The notes beneath the pieces are model-generated. The model did no database searches. It was not told the origin of the DNA and saw only the letters and a list, made by a program, of their open reading frames with translations. Source: Episyrphus balteatus (taxonomy: Eukaryota; Arthropoda; Insecta; Diptera; Syrphidae). Taken from it: 64,000 nucleotides of DNA. The stretch covers positions 164,211,718 through 164,275,717 of the forward strand of contig NC_079134.1 in the NCBI RefSeq assembly GCF_945859705.1, written 5' to 3'. Every line of letters begins with the position of its first letter. Within the stretch, counting starts at the first letter, position 1. Positions 56,721-64,000 of this stretch are shown here, piece by piece. The position numbers and the translations under genes are program-made.

Positions 56721-56785
56721 TTTGTTTTTCTTTTTTTTTTTTTTGATTATAAGTAAAATGTATAAACTTCTAGAAGTTATATTTT

Positions 56786-56908
56786 AAACTGATGAAGTTT
56801 GCAAAAAATATCACTCCTTTTATATCTTAAAAATGTGGTTGATTTGTAGTTTGATTTTTAAAGAACAAACAATCATACTTGAATCAAGCAAACACATATG
56901 TTCTCGTG
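56786..56908 (-). promoter_or_regulatory. Promoter of the duplicated 27-aa gene
   Basis: Minus strand: CAAACACATATG (within 56885-56908), TATAAAAG (56817-56824), TCAGTTT (56786-56792). Confidence 0.7.
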
Positions 56909-57139
56909 TTTAACAAAGTTTTAAGAAAAAAAAAAGAAAACAAACCTAATATTTATTTAATTTTATCAAAAATTAGAATTTGCGAAAATATTTGCGAATG
57001 TGGCAGATGTTTAAATTATATAAGAGAATTACTGCGCAATATAAAAATTTTGTGTTTGCGGAATATTTTTGTTAATTTTTTTTTAAATATGACTTATATA
57101 AGATAAGATTGTAAGTATTTTTTTTGACTTTCTTTACCG

Positions 57140-57512
57140 GTGCTTCACTCTCCAAATAAATACTTTTCATGCCTTCAGGATAGATATTTTGTATTTTTTG
57201 AGATCCAGAACACTGTTTGCGTGTTGCCTCAAATTCTGGTTATAAGGATGTTGAATCTTCACTTATGTTCGCTTAGTCATCAGCAAATAATAATAACTGA
57301 TTCACTATTGGATCCATCACTTTGCATTCAAACATAAAATCAAGGTTAGTAATAAAAAGCAAAGGACTTACGATGATTCCCTGGTGTGCTTCAACATTGA
57401 TTGGAAAATGGTCTTTTTGATTGCCCCCATTGTACCATTTGAATCGCTCGAAAGTTTTTCTACCTCTAAACGATGATGTGGAAGTCTTGCCAAAATACCC
57501 ACATCTTTTCAC
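57140..57512 (-). pseudogene. RTE-like reverse-transcriptase fragment
   Basis: The minus strand encodes KDHFPINVEAHQGIIVSPLL, then LDFMF and LLLFADD. It is the same fragment as 40190-40591 with differences. It is broken at both ends. Confidence 0.68.
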
Positions 57513-57519
57513 TTTTCCT

Positions 57520-58540
57520 ATCTTCTTAAGTGATGCTCACATCGACTTTGGAGAACGTATACATAATCACTTTTCTTGTTACACAAAGCTATAAAAACAG
57601 AACTAATCATTTAAAATTCAATATTTGGTAAAAAAAAATTTAGAAAAAAGTAAAATAATAATTAACAAATAAAAGTAGGTATTAATAACTTTTGTATTAA
57701 TAGCCATACAAAAAAAAAAGTTGAATAGCAGAGTTGTAGAGAATTTTAAGGTGAAAAATCTTTTTTTGGAAGGTTTTCTCATAATTTTGATGAAAAGGGA
57801 TCAAAACTTAAAAATTTTCTTTTTTTCGTTTTTTTTTTTGCTTTTTTCGGCTTGTAACTTTTAATTTTAATATTCAAAATATCGAAAAAGTGTTCTTAAC
57901 ATAAAAGACGCGAAATTTAATTGTTGTTTGTTTATACAACTTTTTATGTAGGATAAATAGAAATCAAGATATTCAAAAACTAAAATCCAAGATGGCGGCC
58001 GAAAGATGAATTTCACGAGTGCGAAAAATCAGGGTAATGATATTCAGCCAATGCTTTATCGAATGAGCAAACAAAATTTGGGGGTGGTACAAACTGCTGG
58101 GTCAAATTATAAATACACTGGACTATATAAATACCGTTTTAACCTTGCTTTAGCTATATTAGCAGGACATTTTTTGTACTTCTGTCTTGGACCGCTGTAT
58201 GTTCTCCATCTCCATCTCTTATAATTTACAGCTTGTCTGTGCTCTGACCCAATCACTTCAAAGCATTTCGATACCAGCAACAGTGCTATCATGTATAGCA
58301 GCAGCAATTCCTGCAATGGCGGTTGAAAATTAAATCGAAAGCGCTTTTAAATTTAATTTGAAAATTCATAACTAAAATGCCTAAAAGTATGCATTGAAAA
58401 TTATTCAAAGCAAATTAACAGTAGAGGCTACAATTAGTGATACCGAAATTCAACTTTATCAATATAAGAAATAATGAGATTCACTTCTTACACTTCTTGG
58501 ACTTGTAGTACAAACCGTTATGTAAACTTGAGCTAAAACG
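57520..58540. other. Unit spacer, no gene seen
   Basis: It holds the inverted copy of 53140-53400 (57850-58060), then the shared spacer ('tctgacccaatcacttcaaagca', 'gcaatggcggttgaaaatt'). No supported coding region. Confidence 0.5.
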
Positions 58541-58546
58541 AAAATA

Positions 58547-58837
58547 ATGAATTATTTTCCTGTTATTTTGGTCCTATTAGCCGAGAGGCCTTATTACCCA
58601 AATCAGGATATTCCTCTTAACATTTGGCTTCCTATGGTTTTTGTTTTTAATTTTGCCATAGAATATGTATGGGAAAGAACAATTTTATTTACCAAATGCA
58701 ACAATAGAATAATTATTCAAGGCTATTTTTTATCATCCAATAAGAACCAAATAAAAAAGGTGAAGAAATTCATAACAATATTTCAAGTGTTATCTGCCAC
58801 ATTGTTCTCAAATTATTATCTTACAAAAACAGATTAA
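58547..58837 (+). CDS. Uncharacterised 96-aa open frame, doubtful
   Basis: MNYFPVILVLLAERPYYPNQ opens a frame with two hydrophobic stretches (about 5-13 and 28-38). Its first codons and last third are shared, as non-coding spacer, with 31440 and 31780, and only the middle (about 58600-58700) is absent from the other units. The middle could be an inserted gene fragment (IWLPMVFVFNFAIEYVWERT), family not recognised. More likely a chance frame than a gene. Confidence 0.2.
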   Translation: MNYFPVILVLLAERPYYPNQDIPLNIWLPMVFVFNFAIEYVWERTILFTKCNNRIIIQGYFLSSNKNQIKKVKKFITIFQVLSATLFSNYYLTKTD

Positions 58838-58912
58838 GCAATTTTTTCCGAACTTTCACCTATGGTATCATTTGAATTGCTGCGTTTTAACCAAATGTCA
58901 TAAAACACACAA

Positions 58913-59075
58913 AACACGTGTGTTTGTTTAATTTTAAAAATTGAGATGAATGTTTGTTCTTTCTAAATTTGCAAAGATTAATTAAAAAAATATTAAACAA
59001 TAAATTATATTAAATTTTGTATACATATTTTTTTAATATAAAAGGAATGCATTTTTTCAAACATTTTATCAGTTT
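58913..59075 (+). promoter_or_regulatory. Promoter of the 171-aa gene
   Basis: Plus strand: CACGTGTGTTTG (58915-58926, complement of the family motif), TATAAAAG (59037-59044), TCAGTTT (59069-59075), then a leader to the ATG at 59127. Confidence 0.8.
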
Positions 59076-59126
59076 AATATCAAAATTCTAAGAGATTATA
59101 CCTTATATTTCAAAATAAAAAGCAAG

Positions 59127-59642
59127 ATGAGTAATTTGTTTTTCTGCATTGTATTCGCTTTCTTCCTTGCATTTTACCAAGCGAATGCAGAAGGTTCGAT
59201 TTCACAAACAGGTATGGCAGTAGGTGGACTTGTAGGTGGACTATCAAGTGGAGCCGCAGGACTTGTGAATGGAGTAGGAAATGCAGCTGGTGGAGCGGCA
59301 GGCGGATTGGCAAGTGGAGCCGCAGGACTTGTGAATGGAGCATCAAATGCAGCTGGTGGAGTTGTAGGTGGACTAGGAGGTGCAGCTGGTGGATTGGCAA
59401 GTGGACTAGGAAATTCAGTCATCATCAGTGGACTGGGCGGTCTACTAGCAGGAGTAGGAGGTGCAGCCGGTGGATTCGGAGGTGCACTCGGTGGAGTGGG
59501 AAGTGGAGTTGGAAGTGCAATTGGTGGATTTGGAGCTGCAGCAGGTGGTGCTATAAGTCAAGGAGGAAATGCAGCCGCTAGTTTTTCAGGAACTGTTGGA
59601 AGAGGAGTTGGAAATGCAATCAGTGATCTTACCAAAGTGTAG
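59127..59642 (+). CDS. Secreted Gly/Ala-rich repeat protein, 171 aa
   Basis: The start MSNLFFCIVFAFFLAFYQANA differs from MRTF but is clearly the same signal peptide type, and cleavage after ANA is expected. The mature part is Cys-free and Gly/Ala-rich. At about residues 40-95 it has 11-residue units: SGAAGLVNGVG, NAAGGAAGGLA, SGAAGLVNGAS, NAAGGVVGGLG, GAAGGLASGLG. This is the same period as the 987-aa protein with a different motif. The C-terminal part (GGFGGALGGVGSGVGSAIGG...) is less regular and ends AISDLTKV. A-rich AATAAA signals lie at 59760-59785. It is the only member at this end on the plus strand. Role unknown; a secreted structural protein is the best guess. Confidence 0.88.
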   Translation: MSNLFFCIVFAFFLAFYQANAEGSISQTGMAVGGLVGGLSSGAAGLVNGVGNAAGGAAGGLASGAAGLVNGASNAAGGVVGGLGGAAGGLASGLGNSVIISGLGGLLAGVGGAAGGFGGALGGVGSGVGSAIGGFGAAAGGAISQGGNAAASFSGTVGRGVGNAISDLTKV

Positions 59643-60299
59643 TCGATAATATTGTAATTCAAGTACCTACTTATTCGGTGGATGATAATACTGCTTAGTA
59701 ACGAATATCTTGTTGCACTTGCAACAACGTTTAACATTTTTCATTTTTTCATTTATTAATGTAATAAAAAATAAAAAATAAATTTTTAACTATCTACCAT
59801 TTTCAATATTTTTTTTTAATGTGAAGGTCAACTTAATGTTGTTGTTTTTAGGCCAACCTTTTTTTAGTTTGATCCAAAAATCGTCGAGCGCTTTGTTCAA
59901 AACTTTATGAAAGTACCTACAAGCAACAAAAATGCGCTCTACGCTTTTTGATCATACCATTTTCTATAAGTCAAGTTTTTTAAACTATTTTTTTTATTTT
60001 TTACTTTTTAGTCTTATCATGATTGAAAGTAGGTTTAATTCGACTTGGGTTGTATTAGCCTCAAAAGCCCCCCTCTTTCGCTCGTACCTGCTAGGTTAAA
60101 ATTGATTTTGGGTATTTTGACGCCCCCAATTCCCCTCCTCAGGGTCCGGACCACAAAAATATTCCATTTTAGTTAGTTAGTTACAAGTGAAGCTAATAAA
60201 AAGCGTAGAGAAAAAAATTTCGGTTCAATTAAAATTAAAAACCTTAAAAAAATAACATTGTAAATAAATTTTTCAAAAATTCCTTAAGTCGACATTAGC

Positions 60300-60653
60300 T
60301 ACTCTGTCTTAATGTCACAGAATTTATTATTGTAATTATAGAATTTGCCCTTTGAAGGTGTTAAAAAAATAAGGGTTGAAAAGAATCCATTTCTTATTAC
60401 CAAATATATTTTTTATCATCAAATAACAGATTTAAAAAAGTTCTTAACAATATTTGCAGTGTTATCCTAAATTATAAAAATTGTACGAACTTTCACCTGT
60501 ATCATTTGGATTATTGCGTTAATCCAAGTGTCATCTCATAAAACAATATTTAGAACAAAAGACGTGTGTTTGCTTTATTTAAAAAATTAAGATGAATGTT
60601 TGTTTTCCCTTAATTTGCAAGATTAATTAAAAAAAAAATACATATAACAATAA
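60300..60653 (+). pseudogene. Decapitated family promoter region
   Basis: 60380-60650 parallels 58700-58990 block by block (tatcatc-aataa, ttcttaacaatatt, cgaactttcacct, GACGTGTGTTTG at 60562-60574, gatgaatgtttgtt). It stops at the border of a MITE at 60654, before TATA and coding sequence. A further family copy was evidently lost here. Confidence 0.65.
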
Positions 60654-61142
60654 GGGCCAATTTTTCAATAGTCAGTTAAACAGTCAGTTAGCACTTATTC
60701 CTCAAATAGAGAAAAAATCAATTTTTCAACAGCCGGATATAGCTTATTCCTTTAATAAAACATTTATTAGAGGAATAAATCTATCTGCTTCTTTCAGAGA
60801 CGAATAAAAATTATTCTAAGGAATAATCTCAACAAAAATAGTGTGTCAATTGTCAAAGCTGTTTTAAAGAAAATATTGATGAAATGGATATTTTTGAGAT
60901 TATAAATTATTAAGTTGCTTTTTTTTCACAAATTTAAAGACCACTCAATTAAAGACCACGTTTAAAAAATATGAGGGAACACAAGAAAACAAAATTAATT
61001 ATGAACAAAAATGACGTTTAATTTTGAATATTTTTGAATTTGACATTTTTTTTTTGTTATTCTGTAGAATAGAGTTTTTTTCATTGAAAAATTCAATTTT
61101 GTTATCTGATTGTTTATGAGCCTAATAACTTTATTCGTCGAA
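60654..61142. mobile_element. PIF/Harbinger-type MITE, right end lost
   Basis: It starts TAA|GGGCCAATTTTTCAATAGTC like the complete copies and carries the family interior with an insertion near 60870-60960. It breaks off into repeat copy e at about 61142 without its right terminus. Confidence 0.75.
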
Positions 61143-61147
61143 CATCA

Positions 61148-62395
61148 AAAAAAGCAAAAAAAACATGAATTTTTATCTTCTCACGTCATCAATTCCATTT
61201 TTCCCTAAACCTATAAACAATTTTATACCATCTGAAAGCTTATTGTCTTAGCTCAAAATATATATATCGATCAGGTCTATGAGACATCTACAAAAAGAGC
61301 TAAAATTTTTTGAACTCGATCAAATTTCATTAAAAAAAGCTAAAAAAAACATTTGTTTTTATGTTCTGACGCTATGGAATCAATTTTTTCGTTTTACAAC
61401 ATATACAAAATTGTATACCATGTGAAAGCTTATTATTTCACCTTTCATATGACGTATCAATCTCATTTCAAAGATGCCTACAAGAGAAGTAAGATTTTTT
61501 TAAAGTCAACCATGTCGAATTTCCAGACTGAGATTACGGTACTTCAACACACTGGTGTTTTGAGGTTTTCCGCAAGTTTCTTGATTTAACATTGTGTAGC
61601 TTGTAGTTAGTCTACCGTTATGTTTGATATACCAAATGAAAGGTAATTGTATCAGGATGCTCATAAATTTTTAATAAATTTCTATCTGCTCTTGGTCAAA
61701 AGTTATAACCTGTTGAATCCTACAATTTTATTTTACCGTTATCTCAAAATTGTGTTTACGAAAATGATTTAGTCGTGGTCATGGTCTATCATTACTCCAT
61801 ATACTTTATTCCTTTATCTATTAAAGAAAAAAAGATAAAAATAAAGTTTGATTTTTTGAACGCTCCAAAAAAATACTAAAAATCAAAAACTACCCAAAAA
61901 TATCCCTAAAAAACAAGGTGTTTTTCAAAAATTTATATTTCGAAACGCAGAGTGTTGGAAAAAAATCCGTATCAGACGCCTGCTTTTTTTCCCTCATCTT
62001 TCACCTGGCACCTTTAGAATTGTCAACAAAAATTTTCCCTACCCAAAATCATCATTTTGTCATAGCCCCAACACGTGTACAACGTTCAAACAAAACGTTA
62101 TAGCTTAGTTTCAAAATGTTTAAGAATTTTTTCTTAAATGCAGTTATTCTTAAATAAGTCTCATCTATCTATAGCAAAAAAATCAACTCTCTACAATTTC
62201 GAGTTTAGATTTTAGCCCAAATTTCATCTTTCCGTTTTACCCCTGTTTACCCTATTAAATGACGGAATTTTTAAAAATCCTTCATTTGGATTAAGCTTTA
62301 GGTTATTATCTTTCAATAAAGCTATAGAAGATTTTTTTATCTCTATTAGTTTATTTTTAATTTTTAATTGAAATTTATCACGTCAAAAACATCGA
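61148..62395 (-). repeat. Dispersed repeat family R, copy e (inverted)
   Basis: Reverse complement of 42768-43990 and of the 5' block at 5790-5930. It ends near 'tatcacgtcaaaaacatcg' (62378), the counterpart of the TGACGTGATAACG start. It shows the empty site of the 1.5-kb foldback. Confidence 0.72.
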
Positions 62396-62554
62396 AAAAA
62401 AGGTCACCCTCAGACCTTACATGTGACTTGACTACAAAAATCTTAAGTTTTCTCAATTTTTTTCTTTTACTACGGAACCTTGAATATTCCTCCTAACAAA
62501 TGCAATCAAAAATTTTTACTCATCTGCATGAGTTTTGAAGAATATATGACTTTT

Positions 62555-62893
62555 TTAACCCAGAATCCCGAAAACCCAAAACCCCGAAAACTCAGAATCC
62601 CGAAAAACCAAAATCCCGAACACCGAAAATCCAGAAAGGCCACAATCCCGAAAATAGAACAAAAAAAAAATAAAAAACTCTTCAAAATTGTGTTTCACTG
62701 AAATTTTAACTGAAACAAAAGTAAAACCAAACAAATTAAATATACAATAATTATTATAAGTTAAATATTAAAATTCTTAATTCTTTATATTTTAGTTCAA
62801 TGATGTTTCCAACTTTACTCTTGGGTTTTCGGAATTTTGGATTTTCGGGATTTTGGGTTTTCGGAATTTCGGTTTTCGGGATTTTTTCCCCAA
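62555..62893. mobile_element. Foldback with CCCGAAAACC minisatellite arms
   Basis: The left arm (62561-62660) has tandem CCCGAAAACCCAAAAT-type units; the right arm (62818-62893) has the complement (GGGTTTTCGGGATTTT). The AT-rich middle has no gene. Confidence 0.8.
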
Positions 62894-62996
62894 TCTTTCT
62901 AACGTCACACCCCTTACATTTTATTTGAAGATATTCTCAGACAGCACAAAAGTTAGAATACTTTTAATATAACAGTGAAACAAATTAATATACTAA

Positions 62997-63130
62997 GGGC
63001 CAATTTATTCACACTCTATTACACTTAAAGTCTCCAGTTTTTAAATTTGTATGTGATTTGACAGATTTTTTATTTTCAATGGGGACTTTAAATATTCCAT
63101 TATATGAATAATGAGTGAATAAATTGGGCC
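62997..63130. mobile_element. 134-bp TWA-target MITE
   Basis: GGGCCAATTTATTCACACTC and its near-complement end ...GAGTGAATAAATTGGGCC, between TAA duplications (62994-62996, 63131-63133). It is PIF/Harbinger-like by target duplication. Confidence 0.85.
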
Positions 63131-63133
63131 TAA

Positions 63134-63885
63134 GTGTTTATTTATTAAAATACTTAACTTAGTTAATAGTTAAACAAATAAGAGCGAAAAAAACAAAAAC
63201 CTGTCAAAACCTCCATGGAATTACCCTTTTCTCAACGACCCAAAATTCAATATGTTTTTAAATGAAAAAAAAAAAAATGTCTACGAAAAAATTTTTACAC
63301 CTTCATGATTTTGTCCCAATTTCAAACGCATCGATTTTTTCTAATAAGATGGTGATAGCTAAGATTTCATAATGAAGATTATAAAATGTTAAAATAGACC
63401 TGTTTTCTTTACTTATTTGTTTATTTAATTTAAACCATTTCACAATATAACTTTGCATAATATCTACGTCACTTCCAGCTTCAAGGCCAGTTCTATTTTT
63501 CTAACTCTTTCGGAAATTCCACTTAATATAATATAATCGATTTTTTTATCCACGCCCACAATTAATTAGTTTTTTATTTTTTTGGTGAAAGAGATAAAGT
63601 GTTTTTAAGATTTGTTCTAAGACAAGACAAACTTTTTAAACAAATTACGTCATAACATTTAAAGAATCAAAACAAAAACAATCAAAAAGGGTGATTTTTT
63701 ATTTCCACTTTTTATTTTGTCTACTTAAAATTAATATAAATCCAGTTTTTGGTTGGTATTAAACCTCTTCAAAAAAAAAACCACAACATTTATTAAATAG
63801 TTTAGGTAAATGGAAAGAACCCAAAATATATTAATTTTTTGTTTGTTAATTCTTGTTCGTTGATATAGAACAAGAATAATTTTTC
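63134..63885. other. Intergenic, no gene seen
   Basis: AT-rich sequence upstream of the right-edge gene. No motif of the MRTF family promoter other than a TATA box at its right end. Confidence 0.5.
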
Positions 63886-63922
63886 TATATAAACCAATAG
63901 ATATTGGACAATGATATCATTT
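63886..63922 (+). promoter_or_regulatory. TATA box and initiator of the right-edge gene
   Basis: TATATAAA (63886-63893) is followed at the expected distance by TCATTT (63917-63922), an arthropod initiator match, about 60 bases before an ATG. Confidence 0.65.
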
Positions 63923-63977
63923 AGTTTTGAATTTCTTTACTAATAACAGTTCAATTGAAACAAAAATAAAGTTAAAA

Positions 63978-64000
63978 ATGCGTGTTTTTGTACTACTTGC
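63978..64000 (+). CDS. Start of a secreted protein (partial)
   Basis: ATG preceded by AAAA, then codons for RVFVLLA, the beginning of a signal peptide, before the window ends. Many insect cuticular-protein genes start this way, which fits the cuticle exon at the left edge, but seven residues cannot settle the family. Confidence 0.6.

Larger units (their letters stand above)
53845..56849. repeat. ~3-kb segmental duplication, copy 2
   Basis: Partner of 44940-47948 (offset 8,901). It contains the MITE at 54840-55267, the foldback half-copy and the 27-aa gene. Confidence 0.9.

Overview
The window is AT-rich, intron-bearing and packed with transposons and MITEs (hAT, Tc1, piggyBac-type, PIF/Harbinger-type, non-LTR, Helentron/DINE-like). 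It carries an RR-1 cuticular-protein exon, and its core promoters are TATA boxes followed by a TCAGTTT-type arthropod initiator. This points to an insect, most likely a fly (Diptera) with a repeat-rich genome. No prokaryotic signals are present. Species cannot be told from the sequence alone.

Layout. 1-2361: intron and last exon of an RR-1 cuticle gene, then a convergent single-exon membrane-protein gene (2772-3653, minus). 3654-7000: intergenic DNA with two hAT MITEs with clean 8-bp target duplications, plus a promoter relic. 6945-18375: a large composite of inverted repeats built from 14-bp minisatellites, AGCTC repeats, tRNA-like segments and a 3.7-kb satellite array with a 953-bp dimeric higher-order unit. 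It is interrupted by a truncated non-LTR element, a 1.3-kb TIR element and a piggyBac-like MITE. 18540-20115: a copy of a dispersed repeat family seen at least six times in the window.

20180-60650 holds a cluster of related secreted-protein genes. All share an almost invariant MRTF... signal peptide, a matched core promoter and (usually) a CAAACACAYRTG upstream motif. The mature part ranges from about 6 residues to about 965 residues. Two members form a head-to-head inverted duplication around a kilobase of GAA/TTC repeat. One (26055-29018) encodes 987 residues dominated by an 11-residue Gly/Ala/Val repeat. The rest are small genes of two subtypes ('MRTFYFCA' and 'MRTFIICA') in alternating, segmentally duplicated units. 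The last member (59127-59642) has the opposite orientation and again an 11-residue period. Between the genes lie an intact Tc1-type transposon, a 1.5-kb foldback element, a Helentron/DINE-like element, RTE-like reverse-transcriptase debris and a ~3-kb near-identical duplication.

61148-64000: repeats, two small inverted-repeat elements, and at the right edge a TATA promoter with the first codons of another secreted protein.

The secreted family is the main biological interest: a lineage-type cluster of Gly/Ala-rich extracellular proteins, placed next to a cuticle-protein gene, that keeps its promoter and signal peptide while the mature sequence is expanded, replaced or deleted. Its function cannot be read from the sequence; a structural, cuticle, silk or secretion role is inference.
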